Shown: positions 7,155-15,480, counted from the stretch's first letter. The stretch: 35,252 nucleotides of DNA from Oscillospiraceae bacterium (GCA_015067835.1 SVLS01000021.1:1-35252), one strand, 5' to 3'. The notes: a model not told the origin generated them from the sequence alone. Translations and numbers: made by a program.

Positions 7155-7961
7155 ATGAAACGAGCTATTGAAAACCCGTACAACGTCAGCCACAAAATTT
7201 ACATTTCCCTAATTGTCATCTTCGCAATTATTCTTTGCACTATTTTATTTGTGCCTTTAGGTATTAATGCTTTGGTTTTAGATATTATCAAGAATTTATC
7301 CTATGGCTGCATAGCGTCAACTGTTGTTGCTTGGTTAATAGATTGTGCTAACATCAGAAGTGCCAACAAAAAAGCCAACACCACATATGATGCTGTCTAT
7401 GCTGAACTCAAATTCCGGATTGGTGCTTTTGTTGGGGTATGGTCTCAATTATGCCAAGTCTGTTTCAAAGACAAGGATTATGGTGAACATAAAAAAACAT
7501 GGACCGAATGGTATGAAACGGTAAAGCTAAACTATTATAAATCTGATGCGGAACGTCAAAAACAAATATTGGATTTCTTTTATAATGAACTCGCTTATTA
7601 TGCATCGCTGGTAAACGAATCGTTGAAGTATATACAAACACAACAATATGTTTTAACGATAAATGATGCCATGAACGACAACATGCGTAGCATACTATCT
7701 GATTTTCAATTTGAGTTTCACGCACTAGAACTTGATCTCGAACATAGAGATTCCGCAGAACGCTTTTGGGAGCATATGGATGCGATTACTAACGACTTAA
7801 AAAACTATATTAATAATTGGTCAGACATACGATATTACAACTCCCTAGAGTTCCTGCCCTATAAGTTTTTGGGTGATCGCAATGATATCATTCGAGCCGT
7901 GATATTGAGTGAGTGTGCTCGAAAAATCAAAAAGGATGCCTCTAACGCAAATGTGGAATAG
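7155..7961 (+). CDS. Two-TM membrane-anchored protein of unknown function
   Basis: I do not recognise the family. Two hydrophobic helices near the N-terminus (about residues 15-36, YISLIVIFAIILCTILFV, and 39-63, including YGCIASTVVAWLID) anchor a cytoplasmic, mainly helical domain of about 200 residues rich in Tyr, Trp and charged residues. Length is 268 residues. GAGGAG lies upstream of the ATG. The next gene, for the STAND-type nuclease, starts 35 bases after the stop. Membrane partners next to NTPase or nuclease sensors are common in antiphage systems, where they disrupt the membrane or tether the sensor. That role is inferred from position and architecture only. Confidence 0.75.
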   Translation: MKRAIENPYNVSHKIYISLIVIFAIILCTILFVPLGINALVLDIIKNLSYGCIASTVVAWLIDCANIRSANKKANTTYDAVYAELKFRIGAFVGVWSQLCQVCFKDKDYGEHKKTWTEWYETVKLNYYKSDAERQKQILDFFYNELAYYASLVNESLKYIQTQQYVLTINDAMNDNMRSILSDFQFEFHALELDLEHRDSAERFWEHMDAITNDLKNYINNWSDIRYYNSLEFLPYKFLGDRNDIIRAVILSECARKIKKDASNANVE

Positions 7962-7995
7962 ATTAATGTCGTACAGATAAATGAAAGGAGCAATC

Positions 7996-10900
7996 ATGAA
8001 CTCCACACAATTTAGTCACAAAGTAACGTGGGCGCAGTTTGAAGCTTGCAACGCAAACAAGCAAGAAGCCTTTGAGCAACTTTGTCGCTGGCTTTTTAAC
8101 GAGTTCTTTTTTTCTGGAGAAGAACTGCTACATTCCAACCCTAACAATCCTGGTATAGAAGTTATCCCCGTATTGCATAGTGCCAGCAATAAACGAATTA
8201 GTTTTCAAGCGAAGTACTTTGGGACAATAGATTATGAGCAAATAAAAGAATCCGCACGAAAGGCAGTAAAATATTATTCAGGTAAGCTGGATACCATTTA
8301 CCTATACTGCAACAAAGACGTAACTGTTACTTCCCAAGGATATCTATCCGCTATCAACATTCTCAAACCTGCTGGAATCGAACTTGTTCCAATCACAAAT
8401 CAGGCGATTCTCGAACAGGTCATGAAAAACGAGACTATTTGCTGGCATTTTTTCGATGAGCTTATGTTATCACAGGAATGGTTTAGAGACCGGTTAAACA
8501 TAAGCCAGTCTGCACTCGGTCCCAGATATGACAGCAGCTTCAATGTTCCGACACAAACGGAAGATTTATTCAATCATTTTTTGTGCAACAGCGATGCAGT
8601 TGATAAAATCAACCAGAACAAAAATGAATTACTTACTAGTCTTATTAATAAGCAATACAATTACCGTTGCTGTGCAACCGAATTTCAAGAAATAATCCAA
8701 GGTATTAAATCTTTGACAGACATATCTCGTGAAACCATTTTGGATTCTTTGACTTGGCTTGACACCCTAAATTCCGTTTGTTCAACCGCGCTTTCCTCTC
8801 TGAAGGCGATTGTAGTAGCAAAAGAAGATGAATTGGCCAAGATCAATAGAGATGAAGATCGGGGCAAATATGATGCAATTGCAGATGATATTGATGCGAT
8901 TAATTATCTTTTGCGTATCCCCCAAATCGTCGCTCCTGAAAACTATATACAAACTCTTATGCATAGCCAAGCGTTAGTCATTAAAGGTGCCGCTGGTTCT
9001 GGTAAATCACAACTACTTGCGGTTGCATCCGAGAAACTGATTCAATCTCAATGCGGCGTGATTCTTCTGCTCGGTACGAATTATATTAACGACCATCTTC
9101 TTCCCATGCAAACTTCCGAGATTTTAGGAATTAACATATCTCTCGACGCATTCATGCATAAGCTCGAAGCTATTGCCGTGCAAAACAACACATATTCTTA
9201 TGTGTTTGTTGATGCTATTAATGAAAGTACCTATAAAGATATTTGGAAAACTGGGTTCCAAGCATTTCTCTCAAAATTATCGCGATACCCACACATTAAG
9301 TTAGTTGTATCTGTAAGAACCGGTTATGAAAAACTTGTTTTCGATGAAGCTACACAAGTTGCCATTACAAAAGGAACATTGGCAAGCATTGTGCACATGG
9401 GATTTCGCGAAGAATCAATCGAAGCAACTCTGACCTTTCTAAACCACTATGGAATCCCATTTCTTCCATCACACTTCTTGCAAGCTGAAATGACTAATCC
9501 TCTATTTTTAACATTGTTCTGTAAAACTTATACTGGAGAAAATTTCAGCATATTTTCCTTATTCAAAGAATTGATTAAGAAAGCAGATTCCGAGGCGCAA
9601 ACTGCTGCGGGTATTTCGGATTCTATACACTTGTTAGAAGCTTTAATCGACGAAATGGCATTATTCCGGCTTAAAACCAATTCGTTAACAATTACCCAGT
9701 CAGATTTGTTCGATTTTGCTTTCTGGGATCGCTACGGATTGTCGAACAAGAAGATACCGTATGTTGCATCTTTGCAAAAATCTGGTTTGCTCATCGGTGC
9801 TGTTTATGACGATGAGGAAACATATTATCTTGGATACAACTTGCTGGAAGATTTTGTTTGTGCCAAGGCAATTGTAAAATCACATAAAGCATCCGACGAT
9901 TTCATCAAATATCTATCAAATGATTTGTTAAGCATTAATGGCGGTAAAATCAAAAATCACAATAATATCGACATTTTTATTATTGCATGTGGCTTGTACG
10001 CAGAAAAACATCAAAAAGAACATTTTGAGGACATAGCAAAAACTGTAACCAATGAGTTTGATATTGACGATATAACTAGTCGTTACTTAGAGTCTTTTAT
10101 GTGGCGAACAGCCACCTCTGTGTCTGCTGATGAGTTTATCTCTTTTCTAACTAAACATCCGGTCGATACAGACACACTATTTAGGATGTTGATTGAAAAC
10201 AGCACCAAAGAGCATCATCCACTAAATGCCCATTTCTTGCACCAACTTTTATTCGCCAAAAAATTAGCAGTTCGAGATCAATTATGGACGACATATATCA
10301 ATCATTTAGGATCGGATGATATTCGCATTTTCCAACTAATCACCTATTTTGACAGTGGAAATAGGATGGAAGGTCTATCTCATACTAATACAGAACTACT
10401 ATTAATTTTGCTGTCCTGGTTATTGACTTCCTCTAATCGCTTTTTGCGGGACAAGGCATCAAAAGCAGCAATCGAGCTTCTAAAGCACGACTTCACACTG
10501 TGCAAACCCCTGCTTCAGCATTTTGAAGGTGTCAACGATCCTTATGTCGCGCAACGCTTATACGGAATAGTTTTCGGTGCATGCGTTAAACGTAATCAAG
10601 AACACACGGGTGCATATAAGGAGCTTGCTACATATGTCCACTCTTCGATATTCGATCAAGAATATGTATATCCCGATATTCTTCTCAGAGATTATGCTAG
10701 ATTAATTCTTGAAAGATGGAGATATGAATACCCAACTGATTCTGATTTCATCGAAACGAATAAAATACTTCCTCCATACAATTCTGTCCCTATTCCCGTT
10801 GTAGAACCCCAAGAGTATTATCAGCAGGAAGATGGCAACAGTGGCTTTGATAGCATAGACTTTTCTATGAGAATTGATCACTCAAGTTGCCCAGGGATGT

Positions 10901-12240
10901 ATGGTGATTTTGGAAGATATACTTTCCAGTCAGCTCTGTCGCACTTTGAAAATGTCGATGTACTCAATCTGTATCATTACGCCATGCAGTTCATTAGAGA
11001 TGAACTTGGGTATTGCGAGCAGCTTGGAGAATCCGACGCACTATCAAGGTATTATCGTTATAGTCGGCATGATACAAAAAAAGTTGAGCGCATTGGAAAG
11101 AAGTATCAGTGGATTGCATTTTACAATATCCTAGCAAGGACATCCGACCATCATCGTATTAAAGAGTGGGACGAGCCTTCCCAGGTATATGAGGGACCTT
11201 GGAACCCATATGTGCGTGATTTTGATCCAACACTAAATCGAAACTTTCTCTCTTCTCCGGACGTTCCAAGCTTTAGTGTTGTAAACAAAGGCCTCGATTT
11301 TCTTCCGCAGAAACCCTTCCCAAAATCCAAAGATATTTTGCGGTGGACTCAAGCAAAACCAGCTTATTTTACCTCCATTCCCCAAAAACTATTAGGGAAG
11401 GATAACAATGGCAATGATTGGGTCGTTCTGCATCTATACGATGATAATGACAGCAAACCGCTTGCATTAGATGAGCATTCTTTTGGCATTGCTAAAGGAA
11501 CGCAGAAAGTATGGTTAATAGCTAAAGCATATTTCGTTAAGCCGTGTCACCTCGATGCCGTAATAGAACACGTCAAATCCGATCGTTTTGCAAGTCACAG
11601 TTTCCCTGACGAAGCAGATATATATCAGTTATTTAACCGTGAGTACTCTTGGTCTCCTGGCTATAATAGTGTATTTACGAGCGATTGGATTGGATATGAA
11701 ATTGAGACCGGCAAGTACCGCTTAGAAACAGAAATAATAGAAATGCCTGACCTTGACCAACTGTTAGCCGATTCTGATGGTAAAATAACATTCCCCATGG
11801 TTAAAAGGGAGATTACAAGAAAAGTACCTGAGAATGTCATTGATATCGAGCTTATGCCCGCTGCTTCTCGTGTTCTTTGGGAAGAACAATACGATGCCTC
11901 CCAAGAAGAAACGACAGCCTTCTACATTCCTTGCGGGAGCATAATTGAGAATCTGCAGCTATCGCAAAGGGAAAGCGATGGATATTACTATTCAAAAGAT
12001 GGCTCTCTTGTTTGCTTTGATAGTGATTTATGTGGTTTAGGTAAAGGTCTTCTTATTCGTGCAGACTATCTTAATAGGTATTTAGAAGATCAGAATCTGC
12101 GACTGATATGGACTTGCATTGGAGAAAAACAATACTTCCTAGGAGATCATAATCAACAATGGTCCAATTGGAAAGGCTATTTCACCTACCATCGCGACGA
12201 TGTTCGTGGAGAATTCGAACGTTACGAACGAGAGAATTAA
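7996..12240 (+). CDS. Mrr-like nuclease plus STAND-type NTPase, candidate antiphage sensor
   Basis: This 1,414-residue protein appears to join an effector to an NTPase sensor. Residues 1-110 look like an Mrr/PD-(D/E)XK nuclease: FEQL with E27, GIEV with E55, then FQAKY with Q71-A-K73, the Q-x-K form usual in Mrr enzymes. A P-loop, GAAGSGKS, is at 331-338; Walker B, VFVDAINE, ends at D406-E410; and a sensor-like SVRTGYE has R441. The remaining 900 residues are helical, then mixed, without recognisable repeats, and are the likely target-sensing part. This layout resembles Avs and related STAND defence proteins, but I cannot assign it to a named type. The start at 7996 is chosen over 7981 because AAAGGAG lies between them. 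A terminator follows the stop. Confidence 0.8.
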   Translation: MNSTQFSHKVTWAQFEACNANKQEAFEQLCRWLFNEFFFSGEELLHSNPNNPGIEVIPVLHSASNKRISFQAKYFGTIDYEQIKESARKAVKYYSGKLDTIYLYCNKDVTVTSQGYLSAINILKPAGIELVPITNQAILEQVMKNETICWHFFDELMLSQEWFRDRLNISQSALGPRYDSSFNVPTQTEDLFNHFLCNSDAVDKINQNKNELLTSLINKQYNYRCCATEFQEIIQGIKSLTDISRETILDSLTWLDTLNSVCSTALSSLKAIVVAKEDELAKINRDEDRGKYDAIADDIDAINYLLRIPQIVAPENYIQTLMHSQALVIKGAAGSGKSQLLAVASEKLIQSQCGVILLLGTNYINDHLLPMQTSEILGINISLDAFMHKLEAIAVQNNTYSYVFVDAINESTYKDIWKTGFQAFLSKLSRYPHIKLVVSVRTGYEKLVFDEATQVAITKGTLASIVHMGFREESIEATLTFLNHYGIPFLPSHFLQAEMTNPLFLTLFCKTYTGENFSIFSLFKELIKKADSEAQTAAGISDSIHLLEALIDEMALFRLKTNSLTITQSDLFDFAFWDRYGLSNKKIPYVASLQKSGLLIGAVYDDEETYYLGYNLLEDFVCAKAIVKSHKASDDFIKYLSNDLLSINGGKIKNHNNIDIFIIACGLYAEKHQKEHFEDIAKTVTNEFDIDDITSRYLESFMWRTATSVSADEFISFLTKHPVDTDTLFRMLIENSTKEHHPLNAHFLHQLLFAKKLAVRDQLWTTYINHLGSDDIRIFQLITYFDSGNRMEGLSHTNTELLLILLSWLLTSSNRFLRDKASKAAIELLKHDFTLCKPLLQHFEGVNDPYVAQRLYGIVFGACVKRNQEHTGAYKELATYVHSSIFDQEYVYPDILLRDYARLILERWRYEYPTDSDFIETNKILPPYNSVPIPVVEPQEYYQQEDGNSGFDSIDFSMRIDHSSCPGMYGDFGRYTFQSALSHFENVDVLNLYHYAMQFIRDELGYCEQLGESDALSRYYRYSRHDTKKVERIGKKYQWIAFYNILARTSDHHRIKEWDEPSQVYEGPWNPYVRDFDPTLNRNFLSSPDVPSFSVVNKGLDFLPQKPFPKSKDILRWTQAKPAYFTSIPQKLLGKDNNGNDWVVLHLYDDNDSKPLALDEHSFGIAKGTQKVWLIAKAYFVKPCHLDAVIEHVKSDRFASHSFPDEADIYQLFNREYSWSPGYNSVFTSDWIGYEIETGKYRLETEIIEMPDLDQLLADSDGKITFPMVKREITRKVPENVIDIELMPAASRVLWEEQYDASQEETTAFYIPCGSIIENLQLSQRESDGYYYSKDGSLVCFDSDLCGLGKGLLIRADYLNRYLEDQNLRLIWTCIGEKQYFLGDHNQQWSNWKGYFTYHRDDVRGEFERYEREN

Positions 12241-12433
12241 TAGCACTTAACAAAAAAGAATCAGCACTGTGGAGTTCATCCTTCCAGTACTGATTCTTTT
12301 TCCTGTTATATGCTTTACTGTTTACCGGCTTGCGCGTGACCGGATTGAGATCTCCCCAGGTTTTACGCTTACCATTATCGATTTTCTTTTTTTCCTTCTT
12401 AGAGAGTTTTTCATATGCAATATATTTCTTCAT
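12182..12433 (-). CDS. Small basic protein, possibly with an altered C-terminus
   Basis: The 83-residue frame begins MKKYIAYEKLSKKEKKKIDNGKRKTWGDLNPVTRKPVNSKAYNRKK. That is a lysine-rich pattern I associate with short uncharacterised clostridial proteins, but no function is known. A strong AAGGAG site 7 bases before the ATG argues that it is translated. From about residue 47 the frame runs through the terminator hairpin of the convergent STAND gene and overlaps its last 59 bases antisense. The true family end may therefore have been replaced when this segment was joined to the STAND operon. Confidence is fair for the first 45 residues and low beyond. Confidence 0.55.
   Translation of the reverse strand: MKKYIAYEKLSKKEKKKIDNGKRKTWGDLNPVTRKPVNSKAYNRKKNQYWKDELHSADSFLLSAINSLVRNVRILHEHRRDGR
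12252..12302. terminator. Bidirectional-looking terminator after the STAND gene
   Basis: GAATCAGCACTG (12258-12269) pairs with CAGTACTGATTC (12285-12296) with one mismatch. It has an A run on the left and a T run on the right, so it can act on both strands. It lies 12 bases past the STAND stop, inside the small convergent frame. Confidence 0.75.
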
Positions 12434-12497
12434 GTGGTTACTCCTTAAAAATGCTTTATTACAATTTGAGCTGAGATGAATTACCTATAGTCTAATC

Positions 12498-12522
12498 AAG
12501 CCTCCGGCTTAGCCGGAGGCTT
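12498..12522 (-). terminator. Hairpin after the toxin-antitoxin-chaperone operon
   Basis: AAGCCTCCGGC pairs perfectly with GCCGGAGGCTT around a TTA loop. It lies 26 bases beyond the chaperone stop on the minus strand. The following T run is weak, so termination may be partial or the hairpin may protect the 3' end. Confidence 0.5.
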
Positions 12523-12548
12523 TGAAATAGAGAATTCGTTAAAACGTT

Positions 12549-12995
12549 TTATTTGTCGCTATTGTTTCTTTCCTTGTAGTATTGAATAATGTTCACCATC
12601 GGCAAAAGAATCTTACCCTCAGCATATGTTAAGCTTGAGATTGCTTCAATCTTTGCACGTGCAATTGAATACAATGCAGCTCCCCCGTTGATATTAAGCA
12701 AGCCCATAAAATCTTCATCAGATATTTCAGCTGGCGAAGAAAACGCACCCTCGATCACCAAATCAAAAGTATCCGGATCTAACTCTTGGTTTTCCTGTAA
12801 AACTGCCACATTAATATGCATTAGAAGCTTTCCTATTTTGCAATCATCATTAAGAATAGGTTTGCTGCATTTAATATCTAAGCTAAATTCTCTCTTGTTC
12901 TCATTGGTAATCTTAAACATCTTCGATTTAACTTCTAAACTATGTACGGAAGACGCAATAATATCAAGATTTGCTGTAATTTCATTTAATTTCAT
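12549..12995 (-). CDS. SecB-like chaperone of a toxin-antitoxin-chaperone system
   Basis: This 148-residue protein resembles SecB-family chaperones found in TAC loci. The C-terminal half fits the family pattern: GAFSSPAEISDEDFMGLL, then a GGAALYSIARAKIEAISSLTYAEGKILLPMVNIIQYYKER stretch. That corresponds to the SecB region ending in a proline-containing strand followed by an N-x-x-x-Y helix. In TAC systems the chaperone folds and protects the antitoxin, and without it the antitoxin is degraded and the toxin is freed. The ATG overlaps the stop of the HTH antitoxin by one base (TAATG), so the two are translationally coupled. The gene order toxin, antitoxin, chaperone is that of the mycobacterial HigB-HigA-SecB system. 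Assignment rests on pattern and context. Confidence 0.75.
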   Translation of the reverse strand: MKLNEITANLDIIASSVHSLEVKSKMFKITNENKREFSLDIKCSKPILNDDCKIGKLLMHINVAVLQENQELDPDTFDLVIEGAFSSPAEISDEDFMGLLNINGGAALYSIARAKIEAISSLTYAEGKILLPMVNIIQYYKERNNSDK

Positions 12996-13387
12996 TATGC
13001 TGCATCCTCACTTCCTGCGTTATTCATACTAGGTTTCCAGTCAACCCAATCTTTTATATCAATACTAGGTTTCTTAGGCATAACAAAGGCAATATTTTGG
13101 ATCGCTAATTCGCGATCGACAATACATGGGTCAAACGAAAGATTCAATTTCTCGCAGATTCCAATAAGTGTTGAAATTGAAAAGTTGTAGGTCCCGCTCT
13201 CCCAGCGAGAAATCATCCCCTGCGTAACTCCCATAAATTTTGCAAATGCTTTTTGATCGAGTCCCATTTTGGTTCTCTTGGTGTAAATTTTGGCGGAAAT
13301 AACTGCTAAGGCTTTTTCAATTTTCAGTTGTTCCTCCGAAATTCCGTTGGTCAACCAGGATGTGGTTTCAACGTTTTGGCGTTTCAT
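12995..13387 (-). CDS. HigA-like XRE antitoxin with C-terminal extension
   Basis: This is the DNA-binding antitoxin of the locus, 130 residues. The XRE helix-turn-helix runs KMGLDQKAFAKFMGVTQGMISRWESGTYNFSISTLIGICEKL. Beyond it lies a tail (MPKKPSIDIKDWVDWKPSMNNAGSEDAA) with two tryptophans. TAC antitoxins carry such a hydrophobic chaperone-addiction tail, so this is the likely contact with the SecB-like partner. The ATG at 13387 is chosen because GGAG lies 4-5 bases upstream; an earlier ATG at 13411 lacks a site. It should repress the operon through the palindrome in the promoter at 13,837-13,858. Confidence 0.88.
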   Translation of the reverse strand: MKRQNVETTSWLTNGISEEQLKIEKALAVISAKIYTKRTKMGLDQKAFAKFMGVTQGMISRWESGTYNFSISTLIGICEKLNLSFDPCIVDRELAIQNIAFVMPKKPSIDIKDWVDWKPSMNNAGSEDAA

Positions 13388-13418
13388 AGCACTCCTCCAA
13401 AGATTTTTCATATATATT

Positions 13419-13814
13419 TTATTCTATTATTGATTTTAACCTGTTTTCAGCGATCTTAATCGCAGAGCGATAATCGCTTCCCGTTTTTTTGCTAGTCTCT
13501 TTAAATGTATGCAGCAAATATACCTCTCCGTTATCCACATACGCATAAATCACTCTGGGATTTTTGGGTGATTTAGGGTATCTAATTGCATACATCTTAG
13601 GGTCGCTGTTTTCAAGCGGTTCGAAGTCTCGATCTGATAAAGCGACATATCCAGAATCATCCAGCACATACAGCTTTCGACGAAGCCAATTATGGTATCG
13701 TCCATCAGTCTTCTTTTCACTTACGACTTTTTCAAATTCTTCAGCGAAGCCCTCGACTGCATATATTCTGTTGAACCCATTAAGTTTAAGAACCTGCAAT
13801 GTCAAGCTACACAT
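13419..13814 (-). CDS. HigB/Gp49-like (RelE superfamily) toxin
   Basis: This is a probable ribosome-dependent mRNA interferase, 131 residues. The core pattern of HigB/Gp49-like toxins is visible: GFAEEFEKV, then WLRRKLYVLDDSG, FEPLENSDPKMYAIRYPKSPKNPRVIYAYVDNGEVYLLHTFKETSKKT, and a closing helix AIKIAENRLKSI. It lies first in the operon, 31 bases before the antitoxin start, an order usual for HigBA rather than for most toxin-antitoxin pairs. The start is uncertain: the ATG at 13814 directly abuts AAAAGG, while a TTG at 13805 has better spacing. Neutralisation by the following HTH protein and chaperone is inferred from the arrangement. Confidence 0.85.
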   Translation of the reverse strand: MCSLTLQVLKLNGFNRIYAVEGFAEEFEKVVSEKKTDGRYHNWLRRKLYVLDDSGYVALSDRDFEPLENSDPKMYAIRYPKSPKNPRVIYAYVDNGEVYLLHTFKETSKKTGSDYRSAIKIAENRLKSIIE

Positions 13815-13834
13815 CCTTTTCGTGAGATGTCTTA

Positions 13835-13863
13835 ATTATATTACTTATAAGTAATATAGTCAA
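13835..13863 (-). promoter_or_regulatory. Near-consensus TAC promoter with 22-bp operator palindrome
   Basis: On the minus strand TTGACT (13863-13858) and TATAAT (13840-13835) are 17 bp apart. A perfect 22-bp palindrome (13837-13858, core TTACTTATAAGTAA) fills the spacer and overlaps both elements. This placement predicts tight autorepression by the HTH antitoxin. Confidence 0.85.
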
Positions 13864-14155
13864 GCCCTAATGCGAAAATTTTCTACAAAATAGAACAGAA
13901 TGTGTTAACAATCCACATTGTATCGCTTTTTAAGTACAACATATCGGACTGAATAAGATGTGTATGCTACCTTGGCATCCGCACAAGCAATCACAAAAGT
14001 GCTAAAGAATCCCCGCTATATTATACATTAATAACACCGCAAAACCTGTCTCATCTAGTCGACAACTGGAAGGACGGTCAAAAGAATCGCGATAGCGTAC
14101 ACTTGGCTACAATTTATAATGTTGCCTTCTCTAAACATTGTCGCCTCTAAAAGCA
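13864..14155. other. Spacer at the right edge of the AT-rich block
   Basis: About 290 bases with no gene, no tRNA and no clear promoter. The sequence changes here from AT-rich accessory composition to the Fic operon. I see no repeat matching the left end other than the shared terminator that starts at 14,156. Confidence 0.5.
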
Positions 14156-14181
14156 GGGCCGCCCGTGGGATCGGGCGGCCC
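14156..14181 (-). terminator. GC-rich terminator of the Fic operon
   Basis: Perfect stem GGGCCGCCC (14156-14164) with GGGCGGCCC (14173-14181), followed on the minus strand by TGCTTTTA. It is the right-hand partner of the hairpin at 5,123-5,152. Confidence 0.75.
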
Positions 14182-14196
14182 TTTGCGTTGGGTGTG

Positions 14197-14505
14197 TTAA
14201 GTATTTAGTTCCTGGGAGAGTTTGAGGCCGAGGCGGAGGCCGTCGACGAAGCCGGTTTGTTGGTGGAGGTTACAAAGGCGGCAGGTGGCGTAGATGACCT
14301 CATCTTTTTCCTTAAGGGTTTTGCCGGTCATGGATTGATAGAGTTCATCAAAGGCTTGCTTGACTTCGTCGGTGTCCTGGTTACAGTTCAATTCGTAATA
14401 GGTGCTGCAGAGCATTCCCAGAACTGTGTCGGCGTCCTTGCCGAAGTTTGCCTGCTGGGTGGTTTCCTTTGCCTGCAGGGCAGCTAAGTATTTCTTCATA
14501 TCCAT
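14197..14505 (-). CDS. Small uncharacterised protein (DUF6809-like) downstream of fic
   Basis: This 102-residue helical protein reads MDMKKYLAALQAKE at the start and ends CRLCNLHQQTGFVDGLRLGLKLSQELNT. The final amphipathic helix with F-x-x-G-x-R-L-G recalls DUF6809-type proteins common in clostridial mobile regions; this is a resemblance, not a firm assignment. AGGAGG lies 8 bases before the ATG, inside the end of the fic frame, and the two genes are 3 bases apart. They are surely one operon, so it may be a partner or antitoxin-like factor of the Fic protein. A dead fragment of a paralogue lies at 5,166-5,300. Confidence 0.75.
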   Translation of the reverse strand: MDMKKYLAALQAKETTQQANFGKDADTVLGMLCSTYYELNCNQDTDEVKQAFDELYQSMTGKTLKEKDEVIYATCRLCNLHQQTGFVDGLRLGLKLSQELNT

Positions 14506-14508
14506 AGC

Positions 14509-15447
14509 TCAGTCCTCCTTATAATCAGCAGGCAGCCAAAGCTGGCCTGCAGCGCGCAGTTTCTGCAGTTCTACCTGAGCCTCAAAGCGGTCCTGGGCTT
14601 CCATTACCACGTCTACCAGTTCGTACCGGTCGTCGTGCCACTCTCTGATACCACGGAGATAACGGGAACGGCGTTTATCGTCGATGATGAATGGCATAAT
14701 ATCGTGACGCAGGCATTCCTTAAAGAGGATCAGTCTGCCTACCCGTCCGTTGCCGTCCTCGAAGGGGAATATCTCTTCAAACCGGACGTGGAAGTCCAGA
14801 ATGTGATTGCGCTCGATCTCGGTCTGCTTTTCATAGGTTGCAATCAACTCTGCCAGACCGGAATGGATTTTGTCCGGGTGCAGGAGCTGGCGGTCACGGG
14901 GACGGGATGTGATGGTCCGGTACTCACCGGGTCGAACCTGCTCCTTATACTCGTCCACCGTACCGGTCATCAGCAAGTGGTGAAGCTTACGGATGAACTT
15001 TTGGGTCAGGGGCTCCATCACATGGTCTAAGATATAGTCTACGCAATGGATGTGGTTCAGTACCTCGATCACATCGGAGACTTTGAAGGGCTCGAAGGAT
15101 TCCCGAATCTTGCCCTTTTTGAAGATGGTTTCCACCTGCTGTCTGGTCAAACGGACGCTTGCCATCCGGGAAGACGAGTAAGTCAGGTCAATTACAGTGA
15201 AATCATACAAACCGTGAAAATTCCGCTTTTTCTTCTGATTTTGCAGCTTTTTTGCCAGTTCCGGCAACTCCACCTCCGATGTATACTCCAAATCTGTCCG
15301 TATAGGACGGATTGCATCCTCTGGGATGCGCCAAACACCGTTTCGGAATACTACTCCGGGCACTCGTCCTTGAGCGCAGTAACGCTTCACTAATGAAACA
15401 TTTACGCCCCATTTTAAGGCAGTTTCTTTTGCAGATAAGTAATTCAT
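14509..15447 (-). CDS. Fic-fold protein lacking catalytic His and inhibitory Glu
   Basis: Fic enzymes transfer AMP or other phosphates to proteins through a motif H-P-F-x-(D/E)-G-N-G-R. Here the motif reads IFPFEDGNGRVGR, with Phe227 in place of the catalytic His (codon TTC, 14769-14767). The rest (G232, N233, G234, R235) is intact. The usual inhibitory helix S-x-x-I-E-G aligns with SSRMAS at 92-97, where Ala96 replaces the Glu. Residues 1-50 (AKETALKWGVNVSLVKRYCAQGRVPGVV) form an excisionase-like helix-turn-helix, so the protein probably binds DNA. Length is 312 residues. GAGGAA precedes the ATG. It may be a regulator or a nucleotide-binding pseudoenzyme rather than an AMP transferase. Confidence 0.88.
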   Translation of the reverse strand: MNYLSAKETALKWGVNVSLVKRYCAQGRVPGVVFRNGVWRIPEDAIRPIRTDLEYTSEVELPELAKKLQNQKKKRNFHGLYDFTVIDLTYSSSRMASVRLTRQQVETIFKKGKIRESFEPFKVSDVIEVLNHIHCVDYILDHVMEPLTQKFIRKLHHLLMTGTVDEYKEQVRPGEYRTITSRPRDRQLLHPDKIHSGLAELIATYEKQTEIERNHILDFHVRFEEIFPFEDGNGRVGRLILFKECLRHDIMPFIIDDKRRSRYLRGIREWHDDRYELVDVVMEAQDRFEAQVELQKLRAAGQLWLPADYKED

Positions 15448-15480
15448 ACAACATTCCTCGCATTCTTTGATTTGGTGTCG

